Source: Protula sp. h YS-2021 (taxonomy: Eukaryota; Annelida; Polychaeta; Sabellida; Serpulidae). Taken from it: 64,000 bases of DNA. Numbering within the stretch: position 1 is the stretch's first letter; each line of letters starts with the position of its first letter. The translations under genes were made by a program, and so were the position numbers. Below, in pieces: positions 1-10,990 of the stretch. Location: assembly GCA_949752745.1 (NCBI GenBank), contig OX457029.1, forward strand, positions 8,905,511 through 8,969,510, given 5' to 3'. The notes below the pieces were generated by a model that saw nothing but the letters and a program-made list of their open reading frames with translations, was not told the DNA's origin and made no database searches.

Positions 1-3000
1 TCAACTTTATCAGCTTCCATCTGCAGCACACCTTTGCCGATCACGTGTCCCGTAAAGTGGACGTTATCATAACCGATGAAGCATTTCGACGGACGAATGG
101 TAAGCTTCGCGGCACGGATTCGTGTAAAAAGGTCTCGGAGCACCTCTAAGTGCCGTTCCCAGTCTTCGGTGTGTGGGAGAAGATCATCGACGTAATTATC
201 AATGTTCGTGGTTCCATTCAATAATTTTCGCATAACCCTGTTGAAAGCTGCTCCAGAATTAACCAAACCGAAGGCATTACGTCGAAACTGGTAAGATCCG
301 TTTGGCGTAGAGAATGCAGTGTATTTTCTTGACGTCTCGCTTATAGGGATTTGCCAATATCCTTTGGTGAAGTCAATCTTGGAAAATACTTTATCCTTCC
401 CGACGTTCGCCAAGATATCATCATAATTCCCCATTGGTTCTGTGTCAAACTTGGTCACTGCATTTAGGCGTCTGTAATCCACACAAAAGCGATTTGACCC
501 GTCTTTCTTCTTTACTAGCACAATAGGCGAATTATACTCTGATTTCGACTTTTCGATGATTCCGGATTGCAGCATCTTTCTAACTTCATCCTCAATGTCC
601 TTTCGCTTCGCGTATGGAATTGGATACGGTTTCACACGGATTGGTTCCTGATTCGTCAATTCGATGTCATATTCCTCCAAATCCGTTTCGCCGGGCACAT
701 CTGTGAATATATCTCGGAATTGTCTCAAAAGTCGGTTAACTTGCTTCATTTGCGCAATTGAAAGGTTCGGGTTCACATTTACGTCATCAATCGTCTCAGT
801 CTCTTGCAAAGGTGGAAGATGGATTAGCTCTTCACCCGAATCGCTCTCTCCATCAGCATCGTCTTCAGCAACCGCTATCCGAGCATATGCTGCTGTGCGT
901 ACGTTTCCACCGTTGTCATTTTCTAAATCTTCCTGTTCTGGCTTATCTTCATCGAGATTCGTGTCATCTCTTTCATCCTCACGTTCGATGAACTCTTTCA
1001 ACAGGTTGGCATGGTATATCTTCTTTTTGCCTCCCATGTCGATTTCGTAATCCATGCGGTTCATGACCCGTGTTATCTCAAAAGGACCTTTCCACTGTAA
1101 CAAAAGTTTATTGTGGTCCGTTGGTAGCAAAAGATAGACCTTTTGACCCAATGTGAAGCTCCTGTTTCTCGCTTTCTTGTCGTAATGATGGCGGTACCTT
1201 CCTTGAGCTTCCATCAAGCTTTCGCGAGCTACTCGACACGTATCCTCTAGACGATTCCGTAGCTCCGCCACATATTGATATGTATTCTTGACCTCTCCCG
1301 ATGCATCCTCATCCGTCCAGATTTCTTTTAGGATGTCGAGTGGTCCTTTGACTTTTCGCCCGTATAAGAGCTCAAACGGGGAAAATCCTGTGCTCGCCTG
1401 AGGTACCTCTCGATACGCGAAGAGTACGGCGGGCAAATATCGATCCCAGTCCTTCGGTTGCTCGTTACACATTCTCGTCAACATCTTCTTCAGAACTCCG
1501 TTGATCCTTTCACAAAGTCCATTACACTTTGGATTGTACGGCGTTGTGAAGAGCTGTCTGACGGATACCAAACGTGCAACTTCTTTCATAAGCTCCGATG
1601 TAAATTGACTTCCTTGATCGCTCAAAATTTCTCGCGGGAACCCAACTCGACTGAAAACTTCCAGGAGTGCCTCCGCGACAACAACGGTGTCGATCCGCTT
1701 CAAAGCAACCGCTTCCGGATACCGCGTAGCGTAGTCAACAACGGTCAGTATGTAACGATTTCCACTTTCTGCAATCGGCGTGATTGGCCCGACGATATCC
1801 ACCGCAACTCTGTCGAAAGGGGTGTCAATCAGTGGCATTTCACCAAGGGGAACCTTAGTGACTCGACCCTTCGGTAAAGTGCGTTGGCACACGTCACACG
1901 ACTGGCAAAAGCGCTTCACATCGCCAGTAATTCCAGGCCAGTAGAAGTTTGCTGCTATTCGATCTACAGTCTTCTTTGCTGCCAAATGTCCTCCCACAAT
2001 CGATTCATGTGCCACAGTCATCACTTCCTTTCGCAGCGGTTTCGGGAGTACTATTTGCTTCAGTTTGACCTCGACATCACCCTTCGTCTCAAAATAGTAC
2101 CGCATCAACAGTCCATGCTTGATTGCGTATCTGTAGCTGCCACGTTTTCTCACTTTAAACACCGTTTTGTCCTCTGCGTACTTGAATTGCTTCGTCAGTG
2201 TTTCATCTTCCTTTTGTGCCCGTTTCAATTCATCAGTATTCATTTCACCGAGTTCTGCAGCTGGTGTGGTTAAGGGGGCTTTTGGCTTCTTTTCTCGGAC
2301 AACTTGCTCTCTTGTTTGCACGGCTGCTGCAGTTTTCACTTCCACTGTAGTTTTTTCATTTGTGTTGTTCACATGTGCATCGTTTGCCTGTGTCGGTTTT
2401 TCACGATCATCAACCGTTGGAGATACGTTGCCGATGATTAAATCGTACGGAGGGTCTTCCACCACCATAGCCTCGAGCAATCCACTATAAATGGGCGTTT
2501 CTACCCTGATGCGTGCCATTGGAAAACTTCTCAGGGTGCCGTCCATCAAAACACAATGACTCTCTTCATCTAACAATTGGTTCTCCGTGATGAGATCTTT
2601 GCGGATAACAGCACTGTCGCAACCCGTATCCTTAAGTACGATCACTTTCTGTCCTGCGACCAGTCCTCTGTATAACGGAAGACGTTTCGCACAGTCCGGC
2701 TTGCCGCAGACAGTGCCCGTATATGGTACCGTTCCTCCATTGGCCAAATGCAGTTTTCCATCTTTCACGTTTTCAGAGAGTATGTCGCTGGTCAGTTTGG
2801 CAGCCATTGCTCCGGTTTTCAGATTTGTTGGCTTCCGATCAGAGTTGTTTGTTCCTCGCCAACTCTGTGGTGCATTTCCTTGTGCCGTGCGGTTCGATCT
2901 GTAGGAAAAGTCCCGCGATGATTCGTTTCGCCGTGGAGTGGTTCCTTCCAGCTCATTCTTAGCCTTGAAGCAATCGCGTGCAAAATGACCAGGTTTTCCG

Positions 3001-3656
3001 CAATAGTAGCACGCCTTCGATGCCTGAGCCGTTGATATAGCTGACGACTGCTGTCTGGCATTTGGAAAGCTTCTTAGTGGCAACATTCGGCTCTGTGTCG
3101 ACGGCTTCCCTCTCGCCTGCCCTATTGTTCCACCGTGCGCTTCGAGATACTGCTCAGCCAGTTTGATCGTCTCATCAATGGACTTCGGTGCTCTTTCCCG
3201 TAAAAATAACGCTAATTCGCTACTGCACTGATTCACAAACTGTTCACGCAGAAATAAGTCGCATACCTCTACAAAGTTCTTCTCGATCCCAGACATGTCA
3301 ATCCACCTCCCAAAATAGCGTTTCTGTCGTGCGGCGTACTGACGGACGGACTCTTCTTTTTCTGGCCTGATATCGCGAAACTTTCTTCGAAATCCGTCTG
3401 CCGTTAACTGGAAACGTTGGAGAATAGCCATCTTCAACCTCGCGTAATTGGCGACTTCTTCTATAGGCATGCTGCTATATACATCCAATGCCTTGCCGGT
3501 AAGAATCGCGCTAAGACTCACGGTCCAAGTATCTTCCGGCCATCCCTGACTGCGAGCGAAGCGTTCAAATCGCTCGAGATAAGCGTCAATATCATCGACC
3601 TTCTCGTCGAACCTTGGCAGCTTGGTGCTGTTGCGTGTGGAAAATATGGTTGGCAT
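1..3656 (-). mobile_element. Gmr1-like Ty3/gypsy LTR retrotransposon gag-pol, 5' part (Gag-PR-IN-RT)
   Basis: One reading frame is open on the minus strand from the ATG at 3654-3656 to the window edge, about 1,218 codons; every domain checked lies in this frame. In order: a capsid-like Gag with a SCAN-related helical region; a CX2CX4HX4C zinc knuckle (2970-3011); an aspartic protease with DTG at 2622-2630; an integrase with an HHCC zinc-binding region (about 1885-2009) and catalytic D (1797-1799), D (1617-1619) and E (1509-1511), the last two spaced as D35E; a GPF-type module (about 1080-1150); then reverse transcriptase with FCVDYRRLN (near 480-500) and YVDD (183-194). RNase H and the 3' LTR would lie beyond position 1. 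Integrase upstream of RT is the Ty1/copia order inside a Ty3/gypsy-type element, the hallmark of the Gmr1 group. The absence of stops suggests a young or recently active copy. Confidence 0.93.
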
Positions 3657-4380
3657 ACTGAATATCCTATCTTTGGTCACAAAGTGAAACATATGTTGAA
3701 GATTATAATGCAAACGACATGGCTTCGTATGGTTACCACATGGCAAACATATGGTGAACCGTGTAGTCAACAACTTATGTTTAAAACCACTTGCTACAAA
3801 ACATATTGTCATGAAAGACAGTTAACATATTTTCAGTGTGGTTTGATCATGCCAAATTCCATTATAAAGTAAAACATGTTTTTTTTTGTAAAAAAAATAT
3901 GCCTTTAAGGCATTGATATGCATGCTTCGCAGCATTTATGGAGATCTTCTGGGGGCTAAACACGTCACCGCATACCGTCTAGAACACTGTCACAGTTTGG
4001 GTTGTGACGGTTATGGGATCTCCGCGCGTAGGTGCCGTTGGCTTGTCATGGAATGAAAATACGAGCAAATAATACGAAAAATTGCGATATATGGCTCGAT
4101 ATGTCGGGCAGTATCCGGATGTCAATGAAAACAAACTCCTTTCAACACTATTATGTTTATTTTATCTACTTCGTATGATATGTTCACATTTGTCCACCTT
4201 TTTCCTTTATTATCCAAATTTATGTCTGGCTAATTTATATGCCTTCCCTTCATTGAGTTATCTTTCAGTACCTTAATCATTAATACTTTTATTTCCAAAA
4301 TAAATTATTCACGAACGTTTATTCATCCACCTTTCTCATAATACTTTTTCAAAACCCTTCTTTTTTTGTTGGTGCTAACA
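3657..4380 (-). other. Leader and possible 5' LTR of the retrotransposon (boundaries uncertain)
   Basis: This stretch lies upstream of the gag ATG and has no gene. On the minus strand it begins near 4380 with TGTTAGCACC, a plausible LTR start, and holds AATAAA-like and TATA-like motifs between 4220 and 4330. I could not identify a primer-binding site or a TG...CA end, and the 3' LTR is outside the window, so the LTR cannot be confirmed. The part at 3680-3850 is rich in CATATG-type motifs that resemble those at 35750-36110. Confidence 0.3.
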
Positions 4381-4440
4381 CCCTTTGCACCCCATTTCGT
4401 ACAGTCTTTATCTTATTTCCGTCTTTTCTCGTAATAAATA

Positions 4441-5060
4441 GACCCACGCCTGACGTGCGGCCTCCATGCATTCCAAAAATCAACTGCTGCTGGTGCAGCA
4501 AGCGCGTTCCTTAAATACTCGCTGCCAGAACAGCCGCTGCTAATTAAATATGTAGCCAATCAAAGAGCTTCCCGCCTAAACTTAGAACCAATAAGAAAAT
4601 AGCTGCCCAAAAACATATGTTATAAGTGACGTATGGGCCAAAAAGTGATGTTTTTGGGAAGACCACAAACTCGTCTACAAAACGGTTTTGTCGGTTATGA
4701 TCTCTGGCATTTATAAATACTTGAAAATTACACGCAAAGTTTGTGCTAGGTAGCACAAAAATTTCACTCGTCATAAAAACCAACAATATGAAAATTTTTA
4801 AACACAAAAATACTGCCAGGTGCACAATCTTGGCGCGTTCTACACAACGCTATGTGAAACTTGAAATTTCGATATCGACTCGTGGAGATAACCGGTATAC
4901 TTAATATATAAGTAAATTTTTAGATGACCCAAAATCTAACTAAACGACATCAAACAAACTTAAAACTAGCTCCATCGTGTTCACTGGATCAAGATCCCCC
5001 CAAATCCTAAACTGATCGTCACTGTCCTATCGGGCTTTATTACAAAAGTAGAACATCAAC
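4441..5060. repeat. Dispersed repeat, copy 1 (promoter-like)
   Basis: About 600 bp here is homologous to 49860-50545 in the same orientation. Shared landmarks are AAATCAACTGCT, a GCAGAACAGCCG-type stretch, two CCAAT-like boxes (near 4556 and 4588), the perfect hairpin palindrome TGTGCTAGGTAGCACA (near 4741-4756), and near 5010-5040 a run ending CCTATCG.GCTTT. A TATA-like TTTATAAATA lies just before the palindrome. No coding sequence was recognised. CCAAT boxes followed by a TATA-like motif recall an RNA polymerase II promoter, but that is inference. Confidence 0.7.
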
Positions 5061-5378
5061 AAATGCACCCGTGCACCCATCAGCCACTTCAAGGGAAACA
5101 CCGCACCGAAGGGCGCGGCTCCACACCCACATGCGTTCCGCATCATCACAAACCGCGTGGAGCACAAACAGAACCATGAACACACTCCGAACACTCAAAA
5201 CGTTAAATACGAAATTCTGACAAACACGTAATACAAATATTCACGCATCTTGTAACAAAGATTATATATTCCACTCCGTAGGGATTTTTCCCCTTCTTTA
5301 TGTTAAAATTTGAAATCTTTTCCTTTTTGAATTATTTAAGTATTTTCAGGCGCTCCTGAATCCCAGCGCTCTACTCTT
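5061..5378. other. Gap between dispersed repeat and FADS6 stop codon
   Basis: No gene is seen. Part of this stretch is probably the 3' UTR of the desaturase on the minus strand. No convincing polyadenylation signal could be assigned. Confidence 0.4.
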
Positions 5379-6422
5379 TTACTGGATCCCAACGAAATGA
5401 GTTATTGGAGGCGCTTTGACCATAAGTTCGTCATAACGGTTCCAGAAATCCGATAGCCGCGACATATACGAGTCCGTGTTGTACTGTAGCCCGTGTCTCT
5501 TGAGGAATGATTCCACAACGGGCTTTATCTTCAGGCACATGTTGTCCGAGAGCTTTGGGAACAGATGGTGCTCTACATGACAGTTGATCAGAGAATGTCC
5601 AAAGACATGGTCCAAGATTGGGTTACGAGACAGGTTTAAAACTCCAGACGACATTTGATAAATCCTAGCTGGTCTTGCTTTTTCACTGTACATAGGAAGT
5701 CCTATATGCTGGAAAATGTTAACATGGATGTACGGTATTGTAAATACAGCTCTGTAAATGCACATATAAGACAAAGCTCCTGCTATGCTGAAATCAGCAA
5801 CAGCAGAAAGTAAGTAGACGTGGAATGCTAACCCTGTTATCAATACCGGCAAGAACCTCGCTAATTGGTACCAGTGTCGGCCTTCTACCAACTGATATAT
5901 TACGATAACTGGTGTGAGGAGTGGCAGAACCAAAGGGGCGAGGAACAGGTACGGAAGCCGAGAAAGTTGTGGAACTTTCCATATACTTGAGTCACCCAAG
6001 CCTATGATGTTTGTGTGTGGGTGGTGGCATTGTACATGTGCATTTTCTGCTATAAAGAAAGAATAAGATCCAACAAATTCCGTAGTGAATAAGGACACAA
6101 CATTATTGACGAATGGCGAGCCCGATAAACCGCCATGTGCTGCAATGTGCCCGGCCTTATTTGCTATGATAGCATGGAAACAACCCAGTATGACTGTCGC
6201 TAAGATCCAGTTCCACATTCCTCCAATCTTCAGTAGCTGTAATGCAAACGGGACACTAGCAAGCGCTGTTATGATGTAACACCAGTCCACCCCGTGGCGG
6301 GAAACCCACGAACTTGATTGAACAATCTTCTTCACTTCCATACGAAGATCTGAGAACGATGGGAGTTTCTTCATATCAACGTGAACAAATACTTCATGTG
6401 GCCCTTCCTCTTTCGGTGCCAT
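5379..6422 (-). CDS. FADS6: Fatty acid desaturase 6-like membrane protein
   Basis: A 347-residue protein in one uninterrupted frame, ATG at 6420-6422, TAA at 5379-5381. The three histidine boxes of membrane fatty acid desaturases are present: HIAAH (residues about 92-96), HVQCHH (129-134) and HVEHH (282-286), with hydrophobic stretches between them. There is no N-terminal cytochrome b5 domain. Blocks such as GLGDSS.W, HVNIFQHIGLPM, HVEHHLFP.LSDNMCLK and APPIT..VG.Q near the C-terminus match what I recall of vertebrate FADS6. The family is expected to be a di-iron enzyme of the endoplasmic reticulum membrane, but the substrate of FADS6 is poorly defined. The frame continues 12 codons upstream without another ATG, so the start at 6422 is preferred. 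The coding region has no intron, although the vertebrate gene has several as I recall. Confidence 0.9.
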   Translation of the reverse strand: MAPKEEGPHEVFVHVDMKKLPSFSDLRMEVKKIVQSSSWVSRHGVDWCYIITALASVPFALQLLKIGGMWNWILATVILGCFHAIIANKAGHIAAHGGLSGSPFVNNVVSLFTTEFVGSYSFFIAENAHVQCHHPHTNIIGLGDSSIWKVPQLSRLPYLFLAPLVLPLLTPVIVIYQLVEGRHWYQLARFLPVLITGLAFHVYLLSAVADFSIAGALSYMCIYRAVFTIPYIHVNIFQHIGLPMYSEKARPARIYQMSSGVLNLSRNPILDHVFGHSLINCHVEHHLFPKLSDNMCLKIKPVVESFLKRHGLQYNTDSYMSRLSDFWNRYDELMVKAPPITHFVGIQ

Positions 6423-6488
6423 TTCGCAGCAGTAATGAACGTTATCGTTTCCTTTCAATGATTTCTCTCTTCAATAACTGTGTACTTC
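6423..6488 (-). other. FADS6: Probable 5' UTR exon end of FADS6 with splice acceptor
   Basis: On the minus strand a T-rich tract ends in TTTTTTGTAG, with the AG at 6489-6490, 66 bp before the start codon. This is a good 3' splice site and suggests a 5' UTR intron whose first exon lies to the right. The donor was not located. Confidence 0.35.
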
Positions 6489-6490
6489 CT

Positions 6491-7105
6491 ACAAAAAATA
6501 ATAATGAAATAAATAAATCAACGGTACTGTAATTTTGTAGTGTCGCATAGTTATTTTCAGTAGGAACTTAAATAACGTCAAATTCATACCTTGCTTACAG
6601 GTATTCTGTGCTTATAATAAGCCTTGAGGAGAAGGATGACCAGCACTAGGTCTCAAGGTGACAAGTATCCATGGTAGAGATATAAACACTGTATAATTTT
6701 CAGCATGTAAGTTGCCAAATAATAACGAGTGCTAAAAACTCACAATGGTAAACAACGGAAAACATGATGTGATCAATACCGAGCTTTCGAAAAAAAAAAA
6801 ATACACAAAAATTATCCCAACCCATTGCTAATAACAATATCCCACCTTTCTACCAAATACAATTAATGTTTACATTTGGATGAAGCTGGAGGTATTACAG
6901 CTCAGTTGTATCTGGATGGAAAAGTTGCACCTGTACCTGCATAACTAATGGATAATCAACTCATTAGCTGATGCAGGGGCGTCTTATAAATTATTTTAAG
7001 GTGACAAAAACGCTTTAAGAAAAATGACGGTTAAAATTGAATTTGTGTCAGAAAAACCTTGAAGCCGGAGAGCGTTTTGAATAACAATCCTTTAAGGCAC
7101 ATATA
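6491..7105. other. Region upstream of FADS6
   Basis: No gene or clear repeat is seen. The promoter or first exon of the desaturase may lie here, but nothing decisive is visible. Confidence 0.3.
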
Positions 7106-7275
7106 CAGTAAAACCTCATTCTGGACAAACCCTGAAATACTGCCAATACCGGACAAGAATTCTCAGTACCGTTTTGCCCCCATTGGTTTACATGATCCCT
7201 GAAATACCGGACACCTCCATATATCGGACAAAATCCGCCAGTCTCCCCGTTGTCCGGTGTAGTCAGGTTTTACTG
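7106..7275. mobile_element. pogo/Tigger-type MITE
   Basis: A 170-bp non-autonomous element with terminal inverted repeats CAGTAAAACCT at the left and AGGTTTTACTG at the right, flanked on both sides by TA, the usual target duplication of Tc1/mariner and pogo elements. Subterminal TCCGG/CCGGA motifs also fit the pogo/Tigger type. It has no coding capacity. Confidence 0.8.
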
Positions 7276-7779
7276 TATTAGGCACTTCGATCTCAAATCA
7301 AATGCCATACGACAACGCCTGTTCTAACCGCAGAACTCGGAATGACTGGACGAATCCTGCTGAACTTATTAACCATCGTCTAAAAAATATTAGAAAATAA
7401 TTAAATATTTTGGCACATCCTGAGAGAAGGACCTGGGTGCTATTTAAAGCTAAAAACGTTACTCTTCTCTTATAAGAAAGAACAAGAAAAATAACAGAAA
7501 TCGTTAAAACAAATGATTAAAAAAAATAATTAATACGTTTTCATAACATTCAGATGATCCCACCACATTGAAAGACGGTTGAGATGCATATGATTGTGTA
7601 CCATATTCTGCACATACCTCTCAACATTTTGTCCACTATTTTCTAAGAATCACAGCAAAACCTTATAATGTTTCAAAAACTTCGCTTGCCAATACAGAAT
7701 TAGTAAATTATATCGGGTATAAGTAAAAACATTACAATGCTGTTCAAGTGACTTGTCTCTGAAGGATTAACAGGTCAAG
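7276..7779. other. AT-rich intergenic stretch
   Basis: No gene, repeat or RNA is recognised here. Confidence 0.3.
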
Positions 7780-8340
7780 ATATACAGCTGCACCATATGC
7801 ACGTGGTGCAACATATGCACGTGGTGCAACATATACACGTGGTGCAACATATACACGTGGTGCAACATATACACGTGGTGCAACATATACACTTGGTGCA
7901 AGTATATACACGTGGTGTAAGATATACAAATGCTGCATGATATACACGTGGATCAAGATACACACGTGTTGCAGCATATACGAGTGGTACAACATATAAA
8001 CGTGGTGCAACATATACAGGTTGTGCAACATATAAACGTTGTGCAACATATACACGTCGAGCAAGATATACATGTGGTGAAAATATATACACATGGTGTA
8101 AGATATACAAATGGTGCAAGATATACACGTGGATCAAGATATACACGTGGAGCAAGATATACACGTGGATCAAGATATGCACGTGTTGCAGCATATACAA
8201 GTGGTGGAACATATACACGCGGTACATCTACACGTGGTGCAGCATACACACGTGGTACGCATGCATACATGAAGTGCAGCATATACACCTGGTATACGTA
8301 CACGCGGTGCAGCATATAAACGTGGTACACGTACATGGGC
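7780..8340. repeat. 18-bp minisatellite (ATATACACGTGGTGCAAC type)
   Basis: About 30 imperfect tandem copies of an 18-bp unit, most carrying CACGTG or a one-base variant. Because 18 is a multiple of three, several frames on both strands stay open and give Tyr/Val/His-rich translations; these are by-products of the repeat. Unit variants become more frequent toward the right end. Confidence 0.92.
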
Positions 8341-8599
8341 ATATAATGAAGGAAAATCTAAATCAAATCGCAGAGACGCAATCCACAAAAAGAGCCAATT
8401 GTCTTAAAAGTGAAAATAAAGATTTCACGGAGAGATAATGCTCTGTTATATGGAAGAAAAAAAAACTGAGGAGTAAACAAAAAAAAAAAAAATAAATGAA
8501 AAAATAAAAAGAGGACATGAAGTCAAAAAATGAGGAATTGTTAGAGAACCCGAAGGAAATACCGCAAGTGACAGAAGAACATTGTATCATATTCTTCTA
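8341..8599. other. A-rich spacer between two minisatellites
   Basis: A-rich sequence with runs of A near 8458-8465 and 8479-8491. No gene is seen. Confidence 0.4.
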
Positions 8600-10990
8600 A
8601 AAACTTCTGACTCATCACCATTCTGACCCACTACAAGCATTCTGACCCACTACCAGCATTCTGACCCACCACCAGCATTCTGAATCACCACCAGCATTCT
8701 GACCAAGCACCATTATGAACCACCACCAGCATTCTGACCCACCACCAGCATTCTGACCCACCACCAGCATTCTGACCCACCACCAGCATTCTGACCCACC
8801 ACCAGCATTCTGACCAACCACCAGCATTCTGACCAACCACCATTCTGACCCACCACCAGCATTCTGATCCACCACCACCATTCTGAATCACCACCAGCAT
8901 TCTGACCCACCAGCATTTCTGACCCACCACCAGCATTCTGACCCACCACCAGCATTCTGACCCACCAGCATTCTGACCCACCACCAGCATTCTGAATCAC
9001 CACCAGCATTCTGACCCACAAGCATTTCTGACCCACCACCAGCATTCTGACCCACCACCAGCATTCTGAACCACCACCAGCATTCTGACCCACCAGCATT
9101 CTGACCCACCACCAGCATTCTGAATCACCACCAGCATTCTGACCCACCAGCATTTCTGACCCACCACCAGCATTCTGACCCACCACCAGCATTCTGACCC
9201 ACCACCAGCATTCTGACCCACCACCAGCATTCTGACCAAGCACCATTCTGAACCACCACCACCATTCTGATCCACCACCAGCATTCTGACCCACCACCAT
9301 CCTGACCCACCACCAGCATTCTGACCCACCACCAGCATTCTGACCAACCAGCATTCTGACCCACCAGCATTCTGACCAACCAGCATTCTGACCCACCAGC
9401 ATTCTGACCCCCACCAGCATTCTGACCCAAGACCAGCATTCTGACCACCACCATTCTGACAGACCAACAGCATTCAGACACACCACCACCCTTCTGACCC
9501 ACCACCATTCTGACCCACCAGCATTCTGACCCACCACCAGCATTCTGACCCACCAGCATTCTAACTCAACACCATTCTGACCCACCACCAGCATTCTGAT
9601 CCACCACCACCATTCTGAATCACCACCAGCATTCTGACCCACCAGCATTTCTGACCCACCACCAGCATTCTGACCCACCACCAGCATTCTGACCCACCAG
9701 CATTCTGACCCACCACCAGCATTCTGAATCACCACCAGCATTCTGACCCACCAGCATTTCTGACCCACCACCAGCATTCTGACCCACCACCAGCATTCTG
9801 AACCACCACCAGCATTCTGACCCACCAGAATTCTGACCCACCACCAGCATTCTGAATCACCACCAGCATTCTGACCCACCAGCATTTCTGACCCACCACC
9901 AGCATTCTGACCCACCACCAGCATTCTGACCCACCACCAGCATTCTGACCCACCACCAGCATTCTGACCCACCACCAGCATTCTGACCAAGCACCATTCT
10001 GAACCACCACCACCATTCTGATCCACCACCACCATTCTGACCCACCACCATCCTGACCCACCACCAGCATTCTGACCCACCACCAGCATTCTGACCAACC
10101 AGCATTCTGACCCACCAGCATTCTGACCAACCAGCATTCTGACCCACCAGCATTCTGACCCCCACCAGCATTCTGACCCAAGACCAGCATTCTGACCACC
10201 ACAATTCTGACAGACCAACAGCATTCTGACCCACCACCACCCTTCTGACCCACCACCATTCTGACCCACCAGCATTCTGACCCACCACCAGCATTCTGAC
10301 CCACCAGCATTCTAACTCACCACCACCATTCTGACCAACCAGTTTTCTGACTCACCACCAGCATTCTGACCCACCAGCATTCTAACTCACCACCACCATT
10401 CTGACCAACCAGTATTCTGACTCACCACCACCATTCTGACCAACCAGCATTCTAACTCACCACCACCTTTCTGACCCACCAGTATTCTGACTCACCACCA
10501 TTCTGACCCACCACCACCATTTTGACCCACCAGTATTGTGACTCACCACCACCATTCTGACCCACCAGCATTTTGACTCACCACCACCATTCTGACCCAC
10601 CAGTATTCTGACTCACCACCATTCTGACCCATCAGCATTCTAACTCACCACCATACTGGCCCACCAGCATTGTGGCCCACCACCACCATTCTGACCCACC
10701 AGTATTTTGACTCACCACCATTCTGACCCACCAGCATTTTGACTAACCACCACTATTCTGACCCACCACTACTCTGACCCACCACCATCATTCTGATCCA
10801 CCACCATTCCGACCCAACACCACCATTCTGACCCACCGCCATTCTGACCCACTACCAGCATTCTGACCCACCACCAGCATTCTGACTCACCACCAGCATT
10901 CTGGCCAACCAGCATTCTGACCAACCAGCATTCTGACCCACCACCACCATTCTGGCCCACGACTATTCTGACCCACCACTATTCTGTCCC
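8600..10990. repeat. 19/16-bp minisatellite with a 751-bp higher-order repeat
   Basis: Tandem copies of CATTCTGACCCACCACCAG (19 bp) mixed with a 16-bp version that lacks one CAC. A particular order of variants repeats 751 bp apart: the landmark ACCCAAGACCAG occurs at 9425 and again at 10176, with neighbouring variants in step, so a block near 8820-9560 was duplicated as a unit. The 10320-10990 part is more diverged, with CTCACCACCACC variants. The minus-strand unit has no stop codon in any frame, which explains long open Gly/Trp/Val-rich frames with no sign of being genes. Confidence 0.95.

Noticed and set aside
1458..2490. Plus-strand open frames across the retrotransposon
   Set aside because: They are antisense shadows of the integrase and protease coding region on the minus strand.
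7744..8342. Several 70-150-codon frames rich in Tyr, Val, His or Cys on both strands
   Set aside because: All are products of the 18-bp minisatellite, which stays open because its period is a multiple of three.
8713..10275. A 520-codon open frame on the minus strand (Gly/Trp/Val-rich)
   Set aside because: It is a translation of the 19/16-bp minisatellite, whose unit has no stop in any minus-strand frame. No start context, domain or codon bias supports a gene.
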